Positions 23,240 through 34,232 of a stretch of DNA of 64,000 nt are shown one piece after another (position 1 is the stretch's first letter; every line of letters begins with the position of its first letter). The position numbers were made by a program, and so were the translations under genes. The notes under the pieces are model-generated. The model worked only from the letters and a program-made list of their open reading frames with translations. It ran no database searches and was not told the origin of the DNA. This DNA is from Ziziphus jujuba (lineage: Eukaryota > Streptophyta > Magnoliopsida > Rosales > Rhamnaceae): positions 20,156,001 to 20,220,000 of the forward strand of contig NC_083384.1 in the NCBI RefSeq assembly GCF_031755915.1, given 5' to 3'.

Positions 23240-26125
23240 TGTAACACCCCGTACCAAAAATACACATGTTTTAACAAATTTGACCAAGTTTGACTAAGTG
23301 TACAATATGTGGATTCAAGTTGACTTTTTCAATGGTCAATATTTTTTGTTTGACTGAGGTACTATTGTGTAGATCTCGTCAATACAAGTTCATTGACTAG
23401 TGGCATACCAAATTCTGAATTGCGGATAAAAAATTATGGTTCTGAGAAATTTTAAGCCTAAGTTTTATATTTGTGTTTAAACCAATCCCTAGTTTTTATC
23501 TGTTAGTGATCTAAAGCTCTTTATGAGCCGCGATAAGTGTGTTAAACAATAAACCAAAACCCAAAATACTCATTTCATCCCCAAAATCCAATAAATTCTC
23601 CCCCTAAACCCGTGGGTCTGAACTAGGTCGTCTCGACCCGTTTAATAGAGAACCGAATCACCGTTGTTTTTGTCCATTCCGGCCACCAAATTTGTACATG
23701 CGCCATCCAGGGAGAAAGATCCCGTTGAGGCAAGACTTTCCCTGAAATTTTATGGCGAACAGCTGCTGGATGGCAGGGATCTGGCCGGCGAAGGCGGCGG
23801 TGGCCGGCGAGGTGGGTCACTGGATTTTCCCACTTTTCGGCCGTTTCAAGCCAACCCATAGACCTTTCTTACTATTTTTGGACCCTCTAAGCTCATTTAC
23901 ATGGTTATTTTGTCCAAATTCCTCACTGTTTGAGATATCCGACAACAGTAAATTTGGTCAAAGCTTCAATCGAGTTTTCTAGCTATCGGAGGAACTTTTG
24001 GACCAAGGTGAGCATACTGGTGAGTTCCTTGTCTCTTGGGATTTCTTTCAATATAAATTTTGTAAATTTTGGAGGTCGTTTGATAATTTTTCCATTTTTA
24101 GGTGAATTAGTTAATTTTCGGATAAATTTGGACTGGGGACAAAATTGGTTAAATTGGATAAAATTGGAGTTGAATTAGTAAAATTAGATATTATTAAGAC
24201 CTATTAGAAGGTTCGATTTTAAAAAATTAGCTTCCGAACGAAAAGCCCTAATTTTGGTTATCGGATCCTAAGGGCACATGGTATAATTGGACCTCCCGGT
24301 GTTCAATTTATATAATTTTATAGTAGTATAAATTAATGTTGAGTCTGGAGGCGATCCTGCAGGGAAGCAGGAGTGAACATCTGCAGTACTGTAAATGGTT
24401 ATTATTTTTAAAATGTTTTGGGTATATAGAATAATATATATGTGTGGTTGGATATTTTACGTATATACAATTGATTGAAAGAATTGCTTTGTGAATATAT
24501 AATATCTGTTTTCACTTATATAAGTTATCATTTTATGTGGATTTTAATAAGATTTTTATTGATTTTTAATTTTGCTGAGTTCATAGTGAACTTATGGATT
24601 ATGTTAATTAAATATCTTAGTATTTGATTTGAGATTTTAAATTATTTTGGAAAATAATTTATTTAAGAAACAAATTGAAAATTTATATGATTTTAAGCAT
24701 GTTTAAATATTTTGTAAATTTGTTTTAGGTGCTTAAAATTGGTTTATGGTGAATATATTTCACTATGGTATTTTTGATTTTAGCACGAAATGATGATTTG
24801 AAAATTTTGAAATATTTAAATAAGCGGTGGAATTTAAATATTCAATTATGATTTATGATACAGTATCATTTGGAAAAAATTTATATGATTTTACAAGAAT
24901 GTTTTAAGGATACTGTATTGGTTATTTTTAAATTGTTATACCATGTAGTGCCAATATCTTGGATCAGCATTATATTATATTATATTACAGCGCGCTGGGT
25001 TTTGCTACGGTACCGTGAGGTTGGGTTCAACCCACAGGATATTATTGTCACAGACCATGAGGTTGGATGATCCCACAGATTATTATTGTCATGGTACCGT
25101 GAGGTTGGGCTCATCCCAGAGGATATTATTGTTATGGACTGTGAGATCGGGTTTATCCAACGGTTTATTATTATTGTCACGGTATCGTGAGGTTGGCCTA
25201 GACCCACAGGATATTATTGCCACGGACCGTGAGATTGGGTAAGTCCTGACGGTTTACTATTTCCATGATACCTTTCGGATATTAAGAGTCGTGAGGTGGG
25301 GGTATCCTACGGTTTACAGTTTGGTACATTATATACATTCGAATATATTGTTGGTTTTCAAAGTGGTGGTTATTGCTACACATTTATAGTTATCTCATGG
25401 AATTGAGTTTATAAGATTTTATGCTCAAACTTTATATCTTGTTTAACGTGTTTTGTAATATTATATTGATCGTTCATTTTTATGCTTTTGAGCATCAATT
25501 TTATGATATTTCATTGGGGTACAAGTTTGGATTTTATGAAACGACTTTAAACGGAGAACATTTCAAATGAGTGGAACGAGAGGTCTTGATAGAAAGATTT
25601 TTGCGGAAGTAAATTATTATTTTTCTATTATACAATGCCACTCATTGAGATTTCTTTATTTCACATTTTATTTGTTTTAAATTCGTTCTTCTAGGCCTAG
25701 GCAGCCAGTAGTAGTCTACTTCACGCACAGTTTATCGCTTTATTCCTTCCACTACAACACCAGTATCTTTCCTTCCTTTATTATCTTTGTCTTCCTGAAC
25801 TTATTTACTACTTATTGTACTTTTAAAATTTGCTAACACTGTTAGAATACTTTGATTTAAATATGGGATCCAGTAGAGACCATATTGCTTATGTATGTAG
25901 TTATGGCCTGTGATACCTTAGGCAGGTTGTGGATTTTTGTGCTTTTGTGGATTTACTATTTTATATATATATATATATATATATTTTTGAGGTATTATTG
26001 ATATCGCTTGTGTTAATTATCCACATTGGAGTTCTTTTGGATATTCTTAGGAATTATCCAGTGGGACTTCACCAAACGGGATCCCACGGGAGATCCTGGG
26101 AGGGTTCCCAAGGCGGATCCTGTCA
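23240..26125 (+). repeat. solo LTR A of a large-LTR (about 3 kb) retrotransposon family
   Basis: Starts TGTAACACCCCG and ends GATCCTGTCA, with the 5-bp direct repeat ATATA on both sides (23235-23239 and 26126-26130). Length 2886 bp. No PBS, polypurine tract or coding region adjoins it, so it is best read as a solo LTR left by recombination. Blocks along its whole length reappear in reverse orientation in 28693-32081, and its first 0.7 kb also at 51301-52005. TGTAACA-type LTR ends of this size suggest a Ty3/gypsy chromovirus; the family is an inference. ORFs inside it are not coding by similarity. Confidence 0.75.
25012..25320 (+). repeat. minisatellite of about 85 bp (two 42-bp halves) inside solo LTR A
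   Basis: GTGAGGTTGG- and GTGAGATTGGG-type blocks alternate, each followed by a CCCACAG/CAACGG block and ATTATTG. Full units start near 25012, 25096 and 25182, with a partial one near 25265. Each unit is two related halves of about 42 bp. The matching part of solo LTR B has no such array. Confidence 0.7.
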
Positions 26126-26130
26126 ATATA

Positions 26131-26134
26131 ATTA

Positions 26135-26169
<35 letters not shown>

Positions 26170-27029
26170 TGCCCAATGAAAATTTTTTTACTTAATAAGA
26201 TAATTTATTTATGGTTACATATATATTTTAAGAAGATTAAATAAAAAAATTAATTTTATTATTGAAATCTATATATTTTGATATTGAAATTCCATTTATT
26301 ATATAACCGTATATGTATACGTATTAGTATATAGAATCCAATTATTAATTAACATATATACAAAAATAAAAAAGCAATGATAAAGAATATTATAGGTATT
26401 CAAATTTGAAACATAAATTTTATATACTTATAAGAAAATATTAAAAAAATTTAATAATCTAAATATAAATATTTTTATTAGTTTTTATATTTATTTTATT
26501 ACAAAATAATAATATTTATATACGATAATTGATAATGGAATTGATATTCTTATTTTATTATATAATAAAAGATATTCTTTTTATTAAATATATTTCACAT
26601 AAAAATTTTATATACTAATACATATTCATATATATATATATGTATGTAATAAATGGAATTTTAATGTTCTAATATATATATATTTTAATTATAAAATTGA
26701 TATCTTTATTTGGTTTCTTTTTAAAATTTTAAAAGATAAGGTAAAAAACATGTATGTAATAAAATATTTTTATATTATTAAAATATTTTACATAATAATT
26801 TCATAAACTAATACATGTTCATGTATATATATGTAATAAATGGAATTTCATTATAAAATAATAATATTAAAGTATGGTAACTAATAATGAGATTGATGTT
26901 CTTACCAATAAATTTATGTTAAAAATTACTTTTTTTTAATATTTTTCAAAAAATATTTAAGATATACTTATATATATATGTTAACAACGGAAACAAATGC
27001 TTGAAATTATGATAATATTAAGATACAAT
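26131..27029. other. AT-rich DNA with (TTA)n microsatellite
   Basis: The (TTA)n run covers about 26137-26169. The rest is A/T-rich with degenerate repeats such as ATGTAATAAATGGAATTT (near 26645, 26752 and 26830). No coding content seen. Confidence 0.6.
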
Positions 27030-27440
27030 AATATTAAATAATATTAATTAATTAATTAATTAAATTACATTATGAGTATTTAATATATGAAAATAAATTA
27101 TTTGAAGGAATCAAACTACTTTTGAATTTGAATTTAAATTATATAGATGGAAAATATTATTTAAATATATTTGAATTTGAATTAAATTATATAAATGAAT
27201 TTGACTTTAAAATCCATAGATGGAAAAAAAAATTAGATAAGAAAATTCCATATATGGAAAATATTATATCGGTAAATATTTTTGAGTTTGAATTTTGTGA
27301 TTGTATAGTATTATATGTAGAGGTCAAATTTATAGTTTTTAATAAACTTTTACAGTATAGATTAAAAAAAATAAAATTTAAATATACTTAACAACAATAA
27401 AAATTTTAAATAAGTTTGTAAATATAATTAATTATTATAG
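27030..27440 (-). repeat. AT-rich repeat, right copy of the inverted pair
   Basis: Reverse-complement match to 22870-23234 (see that entry). A further, weaker direct match to 23100-23230 lies at about 27540-27680. These copies suggest a local dispersed repeat family, possibly the body of Helitron-like elements. Confidence 0.45.
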
Positions 27441-27466
27441 ATTATTTTTAAAATCATCTATGATAA

Positions 27467-28677
27467 TTAGATATACCGTGCATCGCACGGAATGAATGCT
27501 AGTATTTATATAATGTTTTCATTCTATAGAATTAACTAAAGTTCAATTTCAAATTAAGATGCATTTATATAATTTAATTTAAATTTAAATATATTTATAT
27601 AGTATTTTTCATCTATGAAATTCAAATGAATTTTTTTACTGCTTGTAAATAATTACTTTCCTTATAATCAATGGTAGGCATAAATATTTCAAAAACTGAA
27701 ATTACCGAAATGTGTCACTTAGTTATTTATACTCAAATGTATTTGACTTATTTGGTAAATAAAATATTGTTTATTTTAAATATATTTCACAAAGTTACTA
27801 TATGTCATTTTATAAATTAATATTTCAATAATATTTCAAAAAATTCCATGACTATAATAATGTATATTTTTTTACTAATATAATCTCATACTTCTTCAAT
27901 CAAGTATATAATATTCTAACATAATAATAAAATTATACATTAATTGATAAATAAAATAAGATCAAATAATTTGTTTTGAATATAAATTTTATTTTACCAT
28001 GTTTAGCAATTATTATTTATGATTTTATATTTTTTTATGTCCAAATAAAAAGATATCTTTATTAATATTCATATAACCATATTTATATACGTAAAAATAG
28101 ATTATTTAAGATATTATGTTTCTTATGTCAAAATAAAAATAGATTTTATATATATTTGGATATAACTATAAAAGGTAAGATCATAAATATAATTAAAATA
28201 AAAAATATATTTGTTAATTTCCATATAAACATATTTGTATATGTAAAAATATTAAAAATATGTTTAATTAGGAAAACAGTATATATGAAAATATGTTTTA
28301 TATCATATATAATAATACTATAACAATAAAAATATATATTTTCAAATTCCTTCGTTCCTAAATCTAAAAATATCATATTTGATTCTAAAGACTGTAATTT
28401 CATGAGTATAATATATCATATTTGATTGTGTCCAATTTATGGTTATGAATATTTAAAAAAAAAAACATGTTTATTTAAAATTTATTTCAAAAAAAAATTT
28501 GATTCTATCTATATTTGAGATCAATTTTATCTATAAAAGGTAATATCATAAATAAACATAACAAATAATAAATAACCTATATACAATTAAGATGAAAAAT
28601 ATGGTTTTTGAGGGAATTTGAATTAACAATGTGCTGACACGTGGGACATACGCTTTTACTTTTATATATTATATAGA
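27467..28677 (-). mobile_element. probable non-autonomous Helitron
   Basis: Read on the minus strand, the 5' end is A|TCTATATAATATATAAAAG (28678/28677), a typical plant Helitron start, followed within 60 bases by CCCACGTGTCAGCAC. The 3' end has a 15-base hairpin CCGTGCGATGCACGG (27476-27490), then TATATCTAA|T (ending 27467), fitting the CTRR-T rule and insertion between A and T. No Rep/helicase ORF, so not autonomous. The hairpin also fits an end read on the plus strand (AATGAATGCTAG|T, 27491-27503), so orientation is not fully certain. Confidence 0.5.
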
Positions 28678-28692
28678 TTAGAAAGTAGTTTT

Positions 28693-31600
28693 TATCAGGT
28701 TCCATCCAAGATCTCTCACCGAAATCTTAGAGAAGCTCTGATCCCAGAGAAATCCTACTGGACTCTTTAATGGAAAATCCGGCAAAACCTCCCTTAAGGG
28801 TTGAACTTACCACAAAATTATCCTGCATGAAAAACACTTCTAGATACACCACCTTATTCCTCCCACTTTATTACAAAATATTACCACAAATTTCAGCACT
28901 TCAAAAATTAACAGGGAACCAGTGCACAATTAAATAAATAAACGTCCAAATAGTATACAAAACGTTATCAACTACAATTGAATATGAAATTTAATATAAT
29001 AAATGATAAAAAGGAAATAATACAAGATAGAAAGGAAGGAAGGAAAAGCTTCTGAAACTTTCAGCAATGAACCAAGACGTCGAGCTCACCTCCGGACGAT
29101 CAACGTCGACTAACTTGAGCTTAGGGGAACGGAATTTAAAAACATGAAATGCTAATTATCTCGGTGAGCGACTCGATCTACTAATCAATAACGATAATAA
29201 TAATAATAATTATATTATTAGAAAATAATACTTGCACTCAAAATTCTCACAATTCACTCAGTTGGAAAAGTTCTCCTTTTAAAACATTTTCGCAAAACCC
29301 AATCTTTTATGCCCCAAAAAAATAAAAGAATAATTAATTTAATCCAAATACAAATAAAATATAATCAAATAAATTTAGAATACTTGTATTAAAGAAATAT
29401 AATATAAAAATTAAATTCAATATATAATTCATAAAATTTGATTTAATAAATCAAAATAAAGAGTGTCAAAAATATAATTTAAATAATTATAAACAATCTT
29501 GTAAAATAAGTGGTAGAAAAATACTATAATATTCATTTTGAAATATTCAACCAATCTATATAATATTTTTATGTCAAGATGCATTTTAAAAATATTAATT
29601 TAAAATAAATGACATAAAATATGAATAAATACATTTTAGAAAATATTAATTGGAAATAGGTGATAAAACAAATTAAATACATTTAATTTAAATGCTGCTT
29701 TAAAACTTTAGGATTTGGAATTTATATCTGAAAAATAATACTTGACGCACCATACTATATACCAGTAATGCCCTACGATACCCAGCGTCTCGAGTACTAT
29801 CCGGCGGGAGGTTAAAGAGAGAAACTTGCATATGGTCGCTTCGACGTTCCGACAGCGTCGCTGCTTAAACCGTCATCTTGACCACGGAGGGAGGCGGCTT
29901 ATGTCCAATATCAAACTTGCCTACCCTCGGTCCAATAGCAACTCACGGGAGATATTATAACTTGCGCGTCCATCCACATACACAATACAGAACACTAGTA
30001 CTGTATGAGTGCGTCTAAAATAAATAACCATATTATTTTAAAAATAACAATTTTTCCAAAACTCAACATGAGAATCATACTATTTTTGAAATTCACCATC
30101 TCACATTTTTCTTTAATATCACCAGCATAAATCCATTGATAATATATAGTTTTTCTCATATCATAAAATCAACTAGATAATATTTCAAGTGCATAAATAT
30201 ACATTTTGAGAGCACCATAACTTAAACTAATATTTTTCTTGAAATCTTTAAAATCAAATCATGCCAAAAATATTATTAAAACCACATGAAATTCATATAT
30301 TCTCAAAATAATGTAAACGTATTTATTATGCATTATAAAATAAACATCAAACTCAACAATAATTAATTAAAAACCTTAAACCATAATTCCTTTAAAATCC
30401 CAAATACATTTTTCGCAACAACACATATATTAAAACCATTATAAAATTGGCATTGTAAAATTAAATGAAAATTCCTTCAAATATTAAACATATATTAAAA
30501 TTCACATGAAAACTTTCTAATTACACAATATTCCAACAATAAAATTTAACAATTATTAATAAAATTCCATATCCATAAAATTCTTGAAATCAAAATATTT
30601 TTTTGATGCACAAATAATTATAATTCATTTAATTTTGGCATCAAGATTCCAAATATAAATTTACTAAATATTCAACACATAAGACATATTCTTCAAATAA
30701 CCAATTAACACAAAAAATATATATTTTTAATAGTCCCCAAAATAGTTTTGAAGGTGGGTCACTCACCTCGAACACGTAATCTAACCAAGATCCTCTATAG
30801 GATCTATTTTACGACCCACATGTGCTCCTAGAACAACAATATTACATAACTCAAATAAATTAATATTTTATTCGGATAAATAATACCGGATATCCGAAGG
30901 TTTAACACAAACGGTGTCCAAAATTTACAAATAAGATGTCTATAGAAAACTAGTGAGATGAGGATCACATTACCGACCTCCATTGACCTCAATTTCATCG
31001 GTGGTGGCCGAAAAGTAGATGGAAGGTTTCGGTCAAATTTCCCTTCTTCTATCCCACAAACGGCTCGGAATTTGGGCAAATGGAGGTTATTTTCGGAATC
31101 AGGGGGTTGAAATATAGGGGAAAAGACCGGTCTCACTGTCGAAAACCACCGAAAAAGTGGTCAGCCGGAGGACCGCCGATCATCGGTTTTGGACGGCCAA
31201 TCTCGGTGCGTCCACCAGCCAAATGGCCTGAAAATTGGCTGCCGATGTCGCCTGACCATGGGCTCTCAAGCCCACCAGCACATGTTGCCTTCCAGCCATT
31301 GAAACCTGGCCAAAATGACCGGTCAAAGAGAGAGGGGGAGATAGTCAAAAGAGACAGAAAGAGAGAGAGAAGTCACTGTGTGTGTTTTGTTGGTGTTTGT
31401 CGGGCTCCGGGAAGAAGAAGGAGAAGGGAAAGAAAGGAAAAGAAAAGAAAAGAAAAGTGTTTTTCCCACGTGGGGAAAGGACAGGAAAGAAAGGAAAAAG
31501 ACAAAAAGAAAAAGAATAAATAAATAAATATTAAAATAATAAAATAATAATATATAAAATAAAGATAAAATAATATAATATAGTATTTTTTTATTGCTGA

Positions 31601-32081
31601 CATGTGTCACTTCTAAAATATTACACATGGTGCATTCCACTTGATGACACGTGGCATAATTATTCACATTTTAAAAAATAATATTGTATTTGAAAAACTT
31701 TGTAGGTCCATAATTTTTTAACGAAATGTTCAAACCAGGCGTGCCGCTAGTCTATAGATTCGTATCGACAAATACTTCACATCTGTACATGAGTCAAAAC
31801 TCATATCCCTAAAAATAAAAAGTCAACTCTGACACTCTTGGACAATTTGGATTTCAACTTATTTTTGCACATAATTTTCAAACCGTAGCTTCGTTTTTGA
31901 CGTGCTACTGGTCTATGAACTCGTGACAATGCGTACGTCGTAGCAATACTTCGGTCAATGTGAAATTCCACCGGGAGCAAAAAGTCAATATTTGACCTCT
32001 TATTGATCAACAACGGTCAAACCCGGTCAATCTCGATCAAATTTGAGAAATTTCGAGTGTACTTCGAGACGGGATGTTACA
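28693..32081 (-). repeat. solo LTR B, same family as solo LTR A, opposite orientation
   Basis: On the minus strand it starts TGTAACATCCCG (32081) and ends AACCTGATA (28693), where LTR A has CCTGTCA. It is flanked by GTTTT at 28688-28692 and 32082-32086, a perfect 5-bp TSD. Length 3389 bp. Shared blocks with LTR A appear in the same order, for example a TTGACTTTTT block, GAGTTCATAGACCAGTAGC against GTTCATTGACTAGTGGC, and TTTGTAAATTTTGGA. The insert lies 10 bp outside the Helitron 5' end. ORFs within (for example 31080-31523) have no known relatives that I can see. Confidence 0.78.
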
Positions 32082-32086
32082 GTTTT

Positions 32087-34232
32087 TGTATAACAAAATA
32101 AACACTTTCGCTGCTTCTAAAAAAAACATTAGTGCTTCCCCAAATAAGTGTTTCTTGATTGAAAAAAGAAAAATAAAAATTCAATGCACTAATTAAAATA
32201 TAAAAATACAAAATATAAATTTTAAAATGTTTTATGTTATATATAATCATATTCTATGAAATACTTATTTATAAAACTACTTATTCTATGAAACACTTAT
32301 TTATAAAAATGTTACGAAAATAAATGCTAATACAGATAATTGATTATAATAAAAGCATTTCCAAGCACATCATGGTTAGTAAAGAGAATCCAACGACCTT
32401 AATATTATTAAAAAGAAAAAAAGATTGTATGTATATTAAAATTAGGGATAAAATTGTCTTTAGAAAAAAAAAATTAAAAACAAAAGTACCAAATTTTAAG
32501 GAATGAGGATGATACTTTTTATAGGGAACAACTTTCTTCTATACTAGGAAACTGATTTCACATAGGTTCATATTTTTCTCCTGACAAAAAATAATCCAAC
32601 TACTATGAAACTTCGCAAAAGAAAGAAAAAAAAAAAAGAAAAAGAAAAAAAAGGAAAAAGGTGATCTTGGATCACCTACCTTTATACTTTGACAAAGTGA
32701 TAAAAATTAGTTGATGTGGATTTTATAATAAACAAATCATTTTTTCCCAATATAATGTTTTTTTTTCCCCACTTAAAAATTCCTTCCATTAAAAATGTTT
32801 CGCCATTGGATTCTTTTTCCTATTTTGTCATGTAAAAAAAAAAAAAAAAAAATTCTTCTCTGTTTAATTTTTTCCCTAATTTAATCTTTTAATTTTAACC
32901 ACTAAAAATAATTTTCTTCAATTTGATATTTCTTTTCCCAATACAATGGTTTTTCTATTTTGATTTGGCCATTTAAAAATCCATATCAATAATTTTTGCC
33001 AATTATCAAAGTTTTAATAGAAGGACTATGTAAAGGTAGGCAATCCTATTTTCATTGCCTAATAAATTTGCAGGAATTAAAAAGCTTTTAAAAATAATTT
33101 TAGATTTTATATCTGAAAATTTATTATCATATTAATTGTTCAAGTTTGAATTTTTTTCAAATGTATCAAATTAATATTTGTAACTTACAAATTGATACAG
33201 TTTAAGTGTGTGTTTAGGTTTGTTTTTAAACTCCTATTTTTGAATTATGAATTTTTTTTTCATTAAATGTAGTATTTGGTAAACTTAATAATCTACCTCT
33301 TAAAAAGGTAGAATATAAGTAGTAGTTAGGGTAGCTTTGCATAGTCTTTTTCTAGCATAAGCAAGGATTTTTAAATTAAAATTATTATTATTATTATATC
33401 CTTCAACTAATAATACAATTCATTTTTACAGATTTATATATATATATATACACACACACACATAAGGAAATAATAACCATATTTATTTTGGTTATTATAT
33501 ACAATTAATATAGAAGTATGTTTTTCACCAAATACTTAAATTTTAAGTTTATAATTTTTAGCAAACTTGAAATAACAGTTTACCAAACATTAATTAAATT
33601 ATTAAAAAAACGATTGTTGTTTCAGCAAAGCTTGTGCTGATTTTTTTTATAATATGTAGCAATCCCAAACTAATCCTAATACCAATTAGGTGAGACACAG
33701 TTAAACCCCTTATAGACAAAAGTCAAATAATGTTTAAATTGTAACAAAATTGAAAAATTGAGGCCTAAACAGTTGAGTTATAAAATTGGAAACCTAAATT
33801 GTAAAACTTGGGAAGTTGATATTAACAAACTGCAAATAACCCTTTCTTTATTTTTATATATTGTTGATGGGGGAAACGAGTAAACAAAGTTGCTACCGTA
33901 ACATTACTTTTTATTTTAGGATACTTTTGAATCGGTTTTTGATCAATCTCAACCATGTAATAAAAGTCCAATCTCGAGTCTAACATAATTACAAATTTTA
34001 TTTGCTTGTGTCACAGCAAGGAGAAGTGCTCATCTTGCTTAATCAAGTAAATATCAGTGAAAGTTATGGTACAAAAATTTAGAACATATCGACACCGTGC
34101 ACTGCCAAGACCTTCCATAGCTTTTTCTAACCTTCACGGAGATCAAATTCAGAAATGTGGCAAAAATCAATCAAAAGAATCCTCTTCAAGCCCATCTAGG
34201 GTCTCAATAACATATCTTCTCCAATCCTAATC
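32087..34232. other. AT-rich intergenic region plus 3' UTR of the GT8 gene
   Basis: Poly-A/T tracts, a (TA)n-(CA)n run at about 33437-33462 and no ORF of note. The last 200-350 bases before 34232 have more even base composition and probably include the 3' UTR of the minus-strand gene. Confidence 0.6.

Noticed and set aside
23623..23982. Overlapping ORFs on both strands near 23.6-24.0 kb
   Set aside because: They fall in the more GC-rich part of solo LTR A, in several frames at once, with no conserved motif.
25012..25320. CRISPR-like array
   Set aside because: The repeats are tandem, with no unique spacers, and lie inside an LTR in a eukaryotic genome.
31080..31523. 147-codon ORF as a gene
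   Set aside because: It lies inside solo LTR B, is rich in low-complexity Lys/Arg at its end, overlaps other-frame ORFs of similar length and matches no family I know.
23240..32081. One 8.8-kb DNA transposon with TGTAACA...TGTTACA terminal inverted repeats
   Set aside because: Each arm has its own inner end (CCTGTCA, and CCTGATA on the minus strand) and its own perfect 5-bp TSD, which fits two solo LTRs better than one transposon.
33430..33465. Regulatory Z-DNA or similar signal in the TA/CA run
   Set aside because: Ordinary microsatellite with no supporting context; many similar runs occur in the window.
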